Under the pieces are notes generated by a model that ran no database searches, was not told the DNA's origin, and saw nothing but the letters and a program-made list of their open reading frames with translations. From the NCBI RefSeq assembly GCF_000764305.2, contig NW_025931534.1:1-64000 (forward strand): 64,000 nt of DNA, written 5' to 3'. This stretch comes from Hyalella azteca. Taxonomy: Eukaryota > Arthropoda > Malacostraca > Amphipoda > Hyalellidae. Shown here piece by piece: positions 25,459 to 36,689 of this stretch. A program made the position numbers and the translations under genes. Position 1 is the first letter of the stretch. Each line of letters begins with the position of its first letter.

Positions 25459-25940
25459 TATAACTAAAACGTGAAATAAGAAAACAGCGCTGCTAAAAAC
25501 TACATCGCTCCTGTAACAAAGAATACGCGGAGCTAAATGAAAATAATAGATGTCTGGCGCAGAGCAAAAGCTGTCACGATCTTTTAATGGAGCAACAGCT
25601 TATCCCCTGGAGACCACCCACCAGGGCCAGTTAAGATCACATGAAAATATAAATGATCGGAACATTTGAAGTTATGTAATTTAAAAAGTAGTGGGGGAAC
25701 TCGGAATTTCATTGTGGGCGGAATTAAGTTCGCTACCGAGGCGGTAATTTTGAGAGCAATAACAGATTCTTGTGACAGTGCGGCAATGGAAGAGGGAGGC
25801 TGCAATGGCCGGCAAGTTATACGGAAGGTTTAGCGTTTTACGAGTACTTGCGGCCTCCGTTACAATGTTCCTTACAACCCACTCGTGCACGATACTCATA
25901 GAAATGAGTGAGACTTTATCCAAATAGCGATGCGTGTTTT
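25459..25940. other. No gene seen
   Basis: Unique sequence between the foldback element and an F1 fragment. Confidence 0.6.
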
Positions 25941-25944
25941 ATCC

Positions 25945-26035
25945 TTGGGTGGGTCATCTTGATCTAGTTTGGCCCTGCAAAAGGGGCTTGTATGTGTGCT
26001 ACGTGCAGTAGGTGTGTCGCTAATTGGACAACATA
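25945..26035. mobile_element. F1 dispersed element, partial
   Basis: GTGGGTCATCTTGATCTAGT, TTGGCCCTGCAAAAGG and GCTACGTGCAGTAG match the central and right part of F1; the CACTATTTGGAC end is decayed to CTAATTGGAC. Confidence 0.55.
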
Positions 26036-27028
26036 ATTAATTAATTTTCCTCTTTGAATGCACTTTCTTGCTATACTTCAGGAAAGTGAGGAAAAATTAT
26101 GACGTGGCATAGAGTGACCATGACAGCTGAAGCAGAATAGGCAAAAAAAAAACAGAAAGAGACGAAAACAAGGACAATGCCCATAATTATGCTGGTTGTG
26201 GGTGTATGGTGTTGGGCTTCAGGTGACGCAACACTTCAATACGACACATTTCTTTTAATTAAAAGCTGGGGCAACAATCGGTACAGAAGAGCCATTTTAA
26301 TTTCAAAAATTATTTGGACAATAAAAAATGACCAGTGAAACTGATCAACGTTTTACAACGTACGTAAGTTTTTTCTTCGATTTTTTTCAACAGTGAAAAC
26401 AAAGGGATTACAACGGGTAAAAACAATAACATTCTTGCATGTTGAGCACAGTGCAGGGGGCAACGAATTAGTCACAGCACACGGAACATCGACCAACACG
26501 CACTAACGAGACAGTTCTGAAAGACAGAAACATAAACTATTTATTGAGTAGACACGAGAGAGGCATAAGCCTCTGATTTTTTTTGTAGCTTCATCAATGA
26601 AAAATACGCGTTGACTTAGTCACGGAAAACTATCTTTAACCATAAGAATGTTATAGAACGAAACAAGCGAAACTGTAACGTACCTGTGTTGATACATGGA
26701 ACCAACAGCGCAGTTGCAGCGATTACGGTGTAGACGAGAATTGCGTGGAATATGACGCATCCATCACGACGAAGATTCCATCAAACGCAACAAGATGAGC
26801 AGCGAATGACAGCCGTAAAATAACGTAACATGGAAGATGCTTCATCCGCTCACTGTGATTTCTTTACACGACTGACGCAAAACTACAGAAAGCTTATCCA
26901 TAACTGTACTGAACACAAACGGGATTGTTTCTTTCCAAGTTAGTCGGCAAATTTAATTGAAAATGGGAAGCTTGAGCAGAAAAATTGTAGTTTTTTTTCC
27001 AGTAATCAAATAATTTGTAGAGGCTAGC
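26036..27028. other. No gene seen
   Basis: AT-rich DNA without supported genes. Confidence 0.6.
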
Positions 27029-27029
27029 G

Positions 27030-27172
27030 AACTTCACTAACACTATAACATCTAAAGATGTGTTCTCGAACACTAGAACATCCACGATGTTTTCACTAAC
27101 ACTGTAGTATCGACATATGTGTTCACGAACATTCACAGATGATGCTCTCGCGAACACTAGAACATCTTCCGT
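27030..27172. repeat. Degenerate repeat, GAACACTAGAACATC
   Basis: Four loose units of TCACTAACACTATAACATCT / CGAACACTAGAACATC separated by GATGTGTTC. Confidence 0.6.
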
Positions 27173-27860
27173 TGATGCTATGCACTGATGTCGATGAAGT
27201 TGGCCGTCAACGAACGCCCTTTTATCACATTTATCAACAGATATTGTTAACAGATAAACCCCAAATCATATCTTTATTCGATAAGGTAGCACTCGTTTCT
27301 TATTACCGACACCGCGGTTACGCAAGGGACTTCATAGAGTTGTAGATATCCTTAAATTATTCGTTCATTCAAACACGAATGCTAATCAACAACAATTAAC
27401 AAAACAACATAATAGTAGTAACAACAGTATTCGCCTTACTTATCTCGATGAGTAAAAAGATAACAGTGATAACTTATTAGCTCGTTATTTAAGAAGACGG
27501 ATCAACAGCAGCATCACACGACCAAATACAAGAATAATAAGAGAAAAAGTCAACAATGAAAGCACAAAGTTTCACGTTTTCTTAGAGTTATTATATATAC
27601 TAGAGAGCAGAAGCGTCAGGTCTCGAGATACAGGACTGGGCTCCTAGCACGACAATGAGGAGTTCATTCAACTCTCAACCTATGGGGATAATTTCGTCTG
27701 AGTTTTATGAGTTACCCCTTTAAAGTGCACTCAAAATACACACGAATATACACACAGAGAGGAAGGAGCGCAATCTGTGTGGTGGTATGAACGCGGTGGC
27801 GAACGACCGAGCGAGCGTTCAGAGATGTTGTGCTGCGGCCGGCGCTCGAACAACTGCTCT
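27173..27860. other. No gene seen
   Basis: Unique sequence. Confidence 0.6.
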
Positions 27861-27861
27861 G

Positions 27862-28085
27862 TAACTGCCCCGTAACTGCACCAGTGGTGCACCGTCACTG
27901 CACCAGTGGTGCACCGCAACTGCACCAGTGGTGCTCCGTAACTGCACCAGTGGTGCACCGCAACTGCACCAGTGGTGCACCGTAACTGCACCCATGGTGC
28001 TCCGCAACTGCACCAGTGGTGCACCGCAACTGCACCCATGGTGCTCCGCAACTGCACCACTGGTGCTCGTAGCACCACTGGTGCA
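27862..28085. repeat. 22-bp minisatellite with GCACCAGTGGTGC palindrome, about 10 copies
   Basis: Units GTAACTGCACCAGTGGTGCA+CC. The 6-bp arms GCACCA/TGGTGC are kept in nearly every unit, while the base after the palindrome and the GTAA/GCAA linker vary. Confidence 0.95.
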
Positions 28086-28339
28086 GCACCATAATGAACT
28101 CTATCACGGTAGCACCATAATTAACTCTACCGTTTAACCTCACCATTGCCGCACCACAGTTAGTTAATTAGTTTAGTGGCCAAATGTTTACTAGCGCTTC
28201 AGCTATTTAGCTATCTCGCACCGAAAGTCAAGATGAACATCACCATAGAGGTGGAAGGTCTCAATTATTCATCACCCACAAGGGGCGGAAGGTCTCATCG
28301 GGACGTCGGCCGCCCGCACGAGAGAGACAGAGAAGGGAA

Positions 28340-28494
28340 ATGTAAGGAATCCTACCTACATAATAACTTAATGTAAGGAATCCTACCTACATGATAACTT
28401 AATGTAAGGAATCCTACCTACATAATAACTTAATGTAAGGAATCCTACCTACATAATAACTTAATGTAAGGAATCCTACCTACATAATAACTTA
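28340..28494. repeat. 31-bp minisatellite, 5 copies
   Basis: ATGTAAGGAATCCTACCTAC plus ATAATAACTTA, five nearly perfect copies (one AT to AT G change). Very young array. Confidence 0.98.
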
Positions 28495-28584
28495 ACCCCA
28501 CAACTGAGACCTACAGTCAGACACCGTGAGCTCAACGGTGGGGCGCTCAGGAACAATCCCCCCCTAGGAACGCGAAATCCCATA

Positions 28585-28756
28585 GGACTTCTGACGATCA
28601 CAGACACGCGTCAGAAGTCCCCCCTGAGGGGTTGCCGCACCACAACCACAACGATACACTGCATCCGTACGTGTGTTACACTGCAATCTTGGACAAATTT
28701 TCTCCCGAAGAGAAAATTTGTAAATTTTCTCTTGAATTTTCGGTTGAAAATTCAAG
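28585..28756. repeat. Three perfect hairpins in a row
   Basis: Stem 1: GGACTTCTGACG 28585-28596 with 28609-28620 (12 bp, 12-base loop). Stem 2: CAAATTTTCTC 28694-28704 with 28710-28720 (11 bp, loop CCGAA). Stem 3: CTTGAATTTTC 28731-28741 with 28746-28756 (11 bp, loop GGTT). The AAATTTTCTC strand is repeated between stems 2 and 3, giving an alternative fold. Confidence 0.85.
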
Positions 28757-29220
28757 CTACTAGACGACTAACTTTTTAGACCGATGCTCGATTAACCGCC
28801 ATTGCTATTCTTATCAGAATGCCTGATAACGTTACAATGCAGATCGTTCATGCAGCGCTCGAGAACCTGGGCTGAGTTTCCCAGCGCATGTAATTCATTC
28901 ATGCGATCACATCATCATGCGTGATGTCCGGGGGTATAAATTGAAGTAAAATCTAAACACGGCAAATGAGTGGGTGTAAATTCATGTAAAAAAGTCCGGC
29001 AGTAGAGAATGTGCGGGAAAATTAAGAAAATAAAACTCGCAACGTACGAGTGTGTCGGTTTAAATTGGTGTAAAGACATCGATGAGTGTGTCGGTGATAA
29101 TAGCGGCAAAAATACACCAGTTACAACCGAAATAATAAACGGCTAGTACTTCAGCCGCGAGTGCAGCACCCGCTGAGCGTACAAGAGTTTTGACTTTCAT
29201 AATAACAACATCTTGTGGCT
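28757..29220. other. No gene seen
   Basis: Loose repeats of GTGTAAATT(C/G)ATGTAAA near 28,930-29,080; no gene. Confidence 0.55.
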
Positions 29221-29221
29221 A

Positions 29222-29410
29222 TTTGACACTCAGAAAAATTAATGGGGTATATAGTCCAAATAGTGACACTTTCATACCTACAGCAGGGAATGGAGCGGAC
29301 GTAGCATTGATACACATTTTTTTTTGGGGGGGGGGGCCTTAATGAGTCAGAATTTTGTGCGGGGACAAAATAAGCATCGCAATTTGGACACCGTCTCACT
29401 TATTTCTCCG
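29222..29410 (+). mobile_element. F1 dispersed element, near full length
   Basis: ACTCAGAAAAATTAATG, TAGTCCAAATAGTGACAC, GTAGCATTGATACACATTTT, an unusual T(9)G(11) tract near 29,320, then AATTTGGACACCGTCTCACT and TATTTCTC. Confidence 0.75.
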
Positions 29411-29938
29411 TGGGTGTGAATCGTTCAAAGCAGTTTCATCCAAACATCATTTCAAATAAAGGCCGATGCAATTTCGTGATGCTGTTTTTTTCAGGTTGAA
29501 TGCTGCGTTCAGACTAATTCCCCTATAACTAGTACAAATTCAGAACGAATTAAACAAGGGGTAAATGCACTTTAGTTAAATGAATGAACTAAGAATGTGA
29601 AAATAAATAATGTGAATGTACACATGTACCACGAGAAAAAAGTAATACAAAATAATGAAATTGCATAAAGCATGCAAATGTGAACTATAAGACAGCTCGA
29701 GGCACGTTTGCTTCAAGGCGGTAAAGCTCAATACCAACACGATGAAGAGAAATACTCGAGTGAAATGCAACCTAAGTTAAAGAAAATAAATCAAACAGGG
29801 AGTAGAAGTTCGAAAAAGTGCATTCAACGCGGATGTGTAAAATTAAACCATCCTGAATCAAGATGAGTGACGGTGAGGGATGATGATAGTGAGTAAGGTG
29901 ACGATGGTGGATGAATGATACACTGGCGGCTTGAATGA
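29411..29938. other. No gene seen
   Basis: AT-rich unique DNA. Confidence 0.6.
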
Positions 29939-29940
29939 AT

Positions 29941-30143
29941 GATCGTGGTGCAGGAGGTGGAGGGGGTGATCGTGGTGCAGGAGGTGGAGGGGGTGATCGT
30001 GGTGCAGGAGGTGGAGGGGGTGATCGTGGTGCAGGAGGTGGAGGGGGTGATCGTGGTGCAGGAGGTGGAGGGGGTGATCGTGGTGCAGGAGGTGGAGGGG
30101 GGTGATCGTGGTGCAGGAGGTGGAGGGGATCGATCCCTCCACC
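29941..30143. repeat. 27-bp minisatellite, 7 copies, closed by a palindrome
   Basis: GATCGTGGTGCAGGAGGTGG plus AGGGGGT, seven copies, very homogeneous. The last unit reads into its own complement: GGTGGAGGG (30119-30127) with CCCTCCACC (30135-30143) around GATCGAT. Confidence 0.95.
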
Positions 30144-30226
30144 ACGAGTGGAGTCATGGGCGGCAGCTCGCCTCCACACGCAGCGATCAATACAAAGGGC
30201 GGACGCACCATCGCCGACATCACTAC

Positions 30227-30315
30227 CACGGCTGCACCACCACCACCACCACCGTAATTCTAGAGCACCATCTGCACCACAAGTGCCACCACCTCCACCA
30301 CCACAACGCCACCAA
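30227..30315. repeat. CAC-rich tract (inverted relative to the array before it)
   Basis: CACCACCACCACCACC plus GCACCACAAGTGCCACCACC sequence, the opposite strand bias to 29,941-30,131. Confidence 0.8.
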
Positions 30316-30356
30316 CATCGTGATAGCCGACACCTTCGCCACTACTCCACACCATG

Positions 30357-30493
30357 ACAGCAATAATCTAGATTCATTACAGCGATAATTAAGATTCATT
30401 GCGATAATCTACATTCACTACAGCGATATCTAGATTCACTATACCATAGCGATAATCTAGATTCATTGCAGCGATAATCTAGATTCTAGATTT
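30357..30493. repeat. About 28-bp AT-rich minisatellite
   Basis: CAGCGATAATCTAGATTCAT recurs five to six times with deletions; TCTAGA palindromes at each unit. Confidence 0.85.
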
Positions 30494-31895
30494 GGTGTTC
30501 TAGATACCACAAATAAACGCATTTGAGATCCCTAGTGCACTAAATGAAGTTATACCGTCCCAGATAGTGAACCTACTGTATTAAAAGAAACTAAATTTTC
30601 CGGACATCTACCTAACAAGTTTGCGTAGAGCTGCACTCAAAAAACCAAAATATCAGTTATTTTCTCAGCTATTATTGCCTAGCAAAGAAACATTGCAACA
30701 TTAATGGAATTAATCTTAACCAAGGGCGTGCTTTGAACGTCTTCATAAATTCGATATTAATTGCTGCATTATGTAACTCTACGGAGATTGCGACCCGTGA
30801 TACAGTATCTCCGATGCCACGTGTCATTATCGTTAATAACGTAAATAATTTTCTTAATGACATTTTTATTTTTTTTATTTATTAACAATTTATCATTATT
30901 ATTTATAAGGTAAAATAAGATAAAATGTGAATTTGATGCGTACATAAAAATTAATTCATAAATCTATTAAGAAAGGCAATTGAGAATTAAGAAACAAATA
31001 ACTAACGAAAATGTTCAGAGATGAGAAAATGGGAAATGGAAATGCAAGTGATACGAAAATGGAAATTGATGTGCGTAATATTTGATGATTTGAAGGGTAA
31101 CTCACCTAAATACCGCACAGCGGGTAATGGCACCAGCAGAAATATCTGCAAAACATGAGTGGTTTTAATTTAAGTCGTCACGTAGGAAATATCAAACCAA
31201 CGAAATATAATTGAAATCAAACCAACGAAGTCATTAACCATTCTAAAGAGTATGTAAAGTATGAAGTTATATCTTGCATCACTAGAGACAGGAAATATAC
31301 ATCACTCATAATATTAATAATTGATAATTGATCACTCAAGGCTGACAATTATCATGGTTCATTCGTGGCTAAGAAATAACATTGATCCATCGACGTTGAG
31401 ACCTAATTCAGATCACTCACAAATGCTAAGCACTCGATAGAAATCCCTACCCACAAATTCGAAAGAAACGCTTATCAGGGCACTGTTTAATCCGATCAGT
31501 ACACCTACTCAATGCGATGAAATAATTAGAACATCAAGTATTATAAATAATGATAATAATACTACAAAGTATTGTACTATTGACGATGATAGTATACTAG
31601 CAACAAATAGTATTGACGATGAGCTTCTAAAAAATTTTCAAGTCCGAATGATACTGAATTAATATTTTTATAATTTTTAATGGATATTTCATGCAATTGT
31701 GAATTAAATAAAAGTCATCAGTGTGAAACATTCTTAATAATTTAAAGTCGTATTATGCACGAGAAATTCGTCGCGATTCAAGAAAAATATAAGAAAAAGT
31801 GTCTTAGCTAATAGAGGAATATTATCTTGATTGAGAAAACCATTCAACTCAAAAATAAAAATAAATCCGCTTTCCTACAGGTCCTAAAACGTGGA
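30494..31895. other. No gene seen
   Basis: 1.4 kb of strongly AT-rich single-copy DNA with a few short direct repeats (AGTATTGACGATGA near 31,575 and 31,609). Confidence 0.6.
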
Positions 31896-31896
31896 A

Positions 31897-32153
31897 TCTA
31901 AAAAAAACGAACGGCAATTCAACAAAAACAACGGAAATCTAAAAAAAAAACGAACGGCAATCTAACAAAAACGGACGGCAATCTAAAAAAACGGACGGCA
32001 ATCTAACAAAAACGGACGGCAATCTAAAAAAACGGACGGCTATTTAACAAAAACGGACGGCAATCTAAAAAAAACCGACGGCAATCTGAAAAAATACGGA
32101 CGGCTATTTAACAAAAACGGACGGCAATCTAACAAAAACGGACGGCAATCTTA
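31897..32153. repeat. 20-21-bp minisatellite, about 13 copies
   Basis: CGGACGGCAATCTAACAAAA alternating with CGGACGGCAATCTAAAAAAA; some TATTTAAC variants. Confidence 0.95.
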
Positions 32154-32354
32154 AAAAGAAAAGCTACGGCACCGGACACCCGAGAATCCCGGAAGGTCCC
32201 AGAGGAGCTCGGCACGAAAGTAAGAGCGATCCTCGGCGTGGCGCAGAGATAAACAACAGGCGCAACACTGCGCCGCTAGCAGCACTCGCGCTAAACGGTG
32301 ACGACAACTCGGCACCGGTGAGGGGCACGGAGAAACTCAACGGGAATGATATTG
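32154..32354. other. Unique GC-richer spacer
   Basis: Contains a small GGCGCA/TGCGCC hairpin near 32,260. No gene supported. Confidence 0.5.
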
Positions 32355-32835
32355 GAAAACGTAAAATTAACGTTACTTTTAGCGTCATTATGCTGAGAAA
32401 AACGTAACATCAACGGATTTTCTGCGTCATGATGCAGAAAAAAACGTTAAGTAAAATCAAGTTTTTTTTTGCGTCATGATGCTGAAAAAACGTAAAATCG
32501 AGTTTTTTTTTTGCGTCATGATGCTGAAAAAACGTATAATCAAGGTTTTTTTTTTGCGTCATGATGCTGAAAAAATATAACTCAGTACTCACTGCAGTGA
32601 GTGACAGAGAGCGCATTTTCTCGTCGATGAAAGCGTGAAGTCACAGACAGACGGACGGACGGACATGGCGAGCAAAATAGCGCCTTTTTTCCAAAAATCG
32701 GAAAATGCGCTAATTACGTAAAATAAACGTTGTTTTAGCGTCATGATGCTGAAAAAACTTTAATTCAACGTTCTTTCAGCATCATGATGCAGAAAGAACA
32801 TTAGATCAACGTTGCTTTAACGTCAGATGCCTGGT
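32355..32835. repeat. 42-47-bp satellite of CAACGTT-family origin, split by F2
   Basis: GCGTCATGATGCTGAAAAAA recurs at 32382, 32424, 32471, 32513 and 32556, then continues at 32738 and 32778 after the F2 insertion. T runs before and A runs after the near-palindromic GCGTCATGATGC make each unit able to fold. The array ends in ACGTCAGATGCCTGG, the right end of the CAACGTT family. Confidence 0.9.
32581..32712 (+). mobile_element. F2 dispersed element, copy 2, inserted in a satellite
   Basis: CTCAGTACTCACTGCAGTGA, GTGACAGAGAGCGCATTTTC, (GGAC)n-like core, GGAAAATGCGCTAA. Satellite units lie directly on both sides, showing the array existed before the insertion. Confidence 0.85.
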
Positions 32836-33374
32836 AGGACCAGGCTTGGGTCGCAAAATACCTTGCATATGCCAACAATCGTCTCGTGGCACTAACACAA
32901 AAGTTAATTTTTTGCTCCCGTCGAACTTTCTGGCTTAGTGATGAGTTACTGAAACTATACAAACTTCGCCAAGTTGAAACATTTACATAAATGATGATGT
33001 CACAACAGAATGGTCAACACCAAATGTAAATCGACCAGAAAAATGCACGAAAATGTGTTTAGTAAACCAACATAATTGATGCAAATTCCGAATAGCCCCG
33101 TAACTGTCAAGTGCCGATGAAATCGATAACAGGCAAAAACTACCGGAAGCTCATTGCACTTCAAGTTTTTGAGCAATACGTTCCATTAAAGTCTAAATAA
33201 TACAAAAAATTATAAAGTTCCTGGGAAGAATCCAAGTAATTAATCCCTGATTATAGCAAAAAAATACAGGAACTACAGAAGAGAAATCGAGAAGATATCA
33301 ATAAGCTACTCAAGATGAAAGCGGTCCAATTACAAACACGCTGAGCCCTAACTGCTTGACAAACCTCATACAAT
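32836..33374. other. No gene seen
   Basis: Unique AT-rich DNA. Confidence 0.6.
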
Positions 33375-33379
33375 CAGAC

Positions 33380-33555
33380 GAATTATTGGCCATATTGTAC
33401 AAATAGTAACACGCTTTCTTACCCACAGCACGAACAGAGAGAAAACGTAGCACTGATACGCATTTTTGGCCGGCCAAACTTGGATAGAATTATCCACCAG
33501 CGGGCAAAAAGTAGACCTCTATTTGGAGAAAGTCTCTTACATTTCTCTGAGTATA
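33380..33555 (+). mobile_element. F1 dispersed element, near full length
   Basis: CATATTGTACAAATAGTAAC, AACGTAGCACTGATACGCAT, GGCCAAACTTGG, then CTATTTGGAGAAAGTCTCTT and ACATTTCTCTGAG. Confidence 0.8.
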
Positions 33556-33825
33556 GCAAAGCTGAAACCCAGCAAAAAATTATCCGTAGCGCTCTAGCGG
33601 ATATTGATCAGGAAATATGCTGCTATTACATTTACTCCTTCCGATGACGTGGCATGGGAAACGCCATAGACGAAATCAATTCCTCCTTACGATATAAACT
33701 AAAGGTTATCAGAAGAATATCATAATAAAAATGCGGCTACTTAAGACCAGATTTACTCAGCGGAGACAGCGGCGGCACCGGAGCAGTAGCGGCGACAACA
33801 AAGCAACTTTAAGCGCAGCACTTGA
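33556..33825. other. Nothing recognised
   Basis: Short unique stretch. Confidence 0.6.
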
Positions 33826-34215
33826 GAGCTCTAGCCACACGCGCCACACACTTGAGAGCTCTAGCCACACGCGCCAGCCACACTTGAGAGCTCTAGCCTC
33901 GCGCGCCAGCCACACTTGAGAGCTCTAGCCACACGCGCCAGCCACACTTGAGAGCTCTAGCCTCGGAGCCACACTTAAGAGCTCTAGCCACACTTGGAGC
34001 CACACTTGAGAGCTCTAGCCACACTTGGAGCCACACTTGAGAGCTCTAGCCACACTTGGAGCCACACTTGAGAGCTCTAGCCACACTCGGAGCCACACTT
34101 GAGAGCTCTAGCCACACTCGGAGCCACACTTGAGAGCTCTAGCCACACTCGGAGCCACACTTGAGAGCTCTAGCCACACTCTGAGCCACACTTGAGAGCT
34201 CTAGCCACACGCGGT
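33826..34215. repeat. About 32-bp minisatellite with AGAGCTCT palindrome, about 12 copies
   Basis: CCACACTTGAGAGCTCTAGC in every unit; linkers fall in consecutive blocks (CGCGCCAG, TTGGAG, TCGGAG), showing regional homogenisation. Confidence 0.95.
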
Positions 34216-35380
34216 CACATAACCACAGTTCGCTCGGAGCCGAATCGTTCCCCTTCATAAGCACGTACATACATTTTTTAATTAAATAATATTTGAACTT
34301 GATGGACAATTTTTAATTTGAGTTTGCAATAAAATAACATTTGATGTTTCTTTCGTTCTTTAGGCTTGTTGAGATGAGGTTTAATTGCGACTTGAATGAG
34401 TGCAGGGTCGGAAATGTGATCCACTGAACCGAAAGTTTTATAAAGTCATCGATTTTTTTTTGTGCACTTCAATACATTTTATAATAGTCAGCGATTTGTT
34501 CCTACAGTTCAAAAGCAATCTTGAGAAGCTAACGGCACATATATCATATTTATAAGCAATTTACACGGTACACAAATTATTACTAATCGTAATACAAAAA
34601 TTTGTTGGTGACTCAGCACGCACGGTAGTACAGCACAGAGATTCACAGGAATGTCGGGAAATGCTTATCACAAAAAGCCGCCAGAAATTCGCTGGAGCCG
34701 CAAACAATTCTAGCATTTTGTGAGGAGCGACAGTAAATCAAGGCGGCAGCCGCCTGTGCTCCGCAATACGCGGCCCCACAAAACTCCATGCAAATGAAGG
34801 ACATTATGGTGAAAAATAACACCGACGTCGCATACTCCAATCCGACACTCTAGGGAACGGTCCCTGCCGAGAGGAAGAGGCCAGTCCAAGAGGAGATAAT
34901 TTCAAAGATATTTCATCGAGTCCTGGAGTTCTAAAAAAAGAGTAGGTACTTGTGCGAAGAGCCTCTTTGGAGCATCTTTATTGATTTATACCATTTACTC
35001 TCATAACTATTAATATATTTGTATTGATAGGAAGTACCGAAGCGATCAATAATGAGACTAAATGATATCAATCAATAAAAATGCATAAACGAAGAAGTAA
35101 GAAGCAGAATGCGTATGAACATGTTCTTTCAAACACTCAATCATATGGACGTCATTTACTAAACCACTCAATCTTCTGATAAAAAATCGCATTTTCTATA
35201 TCGCCCACCGCATCTCATTGGTACCATATCGCATAACAGCCTGGGACCAACTCTAGACCAGCAGAACACCAGCGATCTCATACCACAACACCAACAGGCA
35301 CACGAGCACGCACGGACACGCTCATCTTAGGATCACGCGAATTGTATTCAAATGCAATGAGCTCTCATTGTTCTACAGAC
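34216..35380. other. No gene seen
   Basis: Unique AT-rich DNA; no supported frames. Confidence 0.6.
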
Positions 35381-35382
35381 CA

Positions 35383-35528
35383 GGGCCTATACTTTCAAAA
35401 AAAATAAGAGATCGTAAGTTCATCAGCCAATCATTGACGGCATTTCAAGCAAAATCCACCAATCATAGACAAGAAAATAGAGCGTAAATACTTACGTTCA
35501 CTTAGCGAATTTTAAAAGTATTGGCCCC
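35383..35528. mobile_element. Small TIR element (MITE-like), about 146 bp
   Basis: GGGCCTATACTTTCAAAA at the left and TTTTAAAAGTATTGGCCC at the right are inverted repeats with 16 of 18 matches. The interior also shows weak inverted symmetry (GTAAGTTC/ACTTACG). No coding capacity and no clear target-site duplication. Confidence 0.65.
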
Positions 35529-35870
35529 AGGATGAGCAGTTGTGGGTGCAGTGGATGATCTTAGTGTTCTCTACTTACGAAATATTTTATGTACACCTCC
35601 GCTGTCTAGTTTCGGCAACGCTCATCACTTGATACAGAATGAGAAGTATAATATTTTGTACATGGGACTAAACCCCTGTAATCTTCAGATACAACGTGTG
35701 CACTGTATTTGAACATCATTAATAATAATTTGAACATCGTGTAATAAAATTAAATTGACATATTTACAAAATTTGTACTCAGTACACTGATTCACTGCTG
35801 ATGAAATGTTGCATTTGGAACACTAAGTAGGTGATGAGGTTCAGAGAGCGTGCAGAGGTACAGAGCAGGT
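35529..35870. other. Nothing recognised
   Basis: Unique AT-rich DNA. Confidence 0.6.
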
Positions 35871-35871
35871 A

Positions 35872-36178
35872 GAGGTCAAAAAGTGGGCTGGGCAGAGGTC
35901 ACAATGCGGGCAGAGGTCACAATGCGGTCAGAGGTCATAATTTGGGCAGAGGTCACAATGCGGGCAGAGGTCATAATGTGGGCATGGGTCACAATGCGGG
36001 CAGAGGTCATAATGTGGGCAGAGGTCACAATGCGGGCAGAGGTCATAATGCGGGCAGAGGTCACAATGCGGGCAGAGGTCACAATGCGGGCAGAGGTCAT
36101 AATGCGGGCAGAGGTCACAATGCGGGCAGAGGTCACAATGCGGGCAGAGGTCATAATGCGGGCAGAGGTCATAATCCA
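35872..36178. repeat. 18-bp minisatellite, about 17 copies, AGGTCA in each
   Basis: GCGGGCAGAGGTCACAAT alternating with a TCATAAT variant. 18 bp keeps all frames open, so the repetitive peptides on both strands are by-products. Confidence 0.97.
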
Positions 36179-36269
36179 CCCTAGAGCTTCATCCACCCAC
36201 CCACGTAACACACATGCACTACATTTGACGTTGAATTGGCATAGGGACTACATCCCCAACAGACATCAA

Positions 36270-36355
36270 ACGTTGAGACAACGTTGATTAAACGATATTT
36301 CAACGTAATCAGCTCGTAATTAACATTTTTTACAACCAACATCTGATGCCTGGAC
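36270..36355. repeat. CAACGTT-family repeat, copy 5
   Basis: GTTGAGACAACGTTGATTAA, TTTCAACGTAATCAGCTCG, then ACATCTGATGCCTGG at the right end. Confidence 0.8.
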
Positions 36356-36465
36356 AGACAGGCAACGTGCCTCAGGCCGGGCAGCGCAGCAGGTCTTGTA
36401 ATTGCACGAGGCGGCGACTATAGAAGAACCGCGGCGTCAGCGAAACTGCAGTGCCTGCTTGCTGT

Positions 36466-36632
36466 CACTCTAGAGGACGCGAGACTTTCTAGAAGATCTC
36501 TAGGACAACCGCCATGAAGGCGAGCTCTTCTAGGACGCCTCTAGAACACCCGCCATAGAGGCGCACTCATCTAGGATGTCTCTAGAACACCAGTCATAGA
36601 GGCGCGCTCATCTAGGACGCCTCTAGAACACC
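36466..36632. repeat. About 41-bp minisatellite, 4 copies
   Basis: TCTAGGACGCCTCTAGAACA plus CCCGCCATAGAGGCGC. Each unit has CCTCTAG and TAGAGG in inverted positions. Confidence 0.85.
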
Positions 36633-36689
36633 CTACATAATCACCTCTAGCAGGACGGCTTCACATCGATCTATCATGCCAGGCTTAGG

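Noticed and set aside
35850..36287. 145-codon frame rich in AEVTMR repeats and matching minus frames
   Set aside because: Direct translation of an 18-bp minisatellite; three or more frames are open over the same bases.
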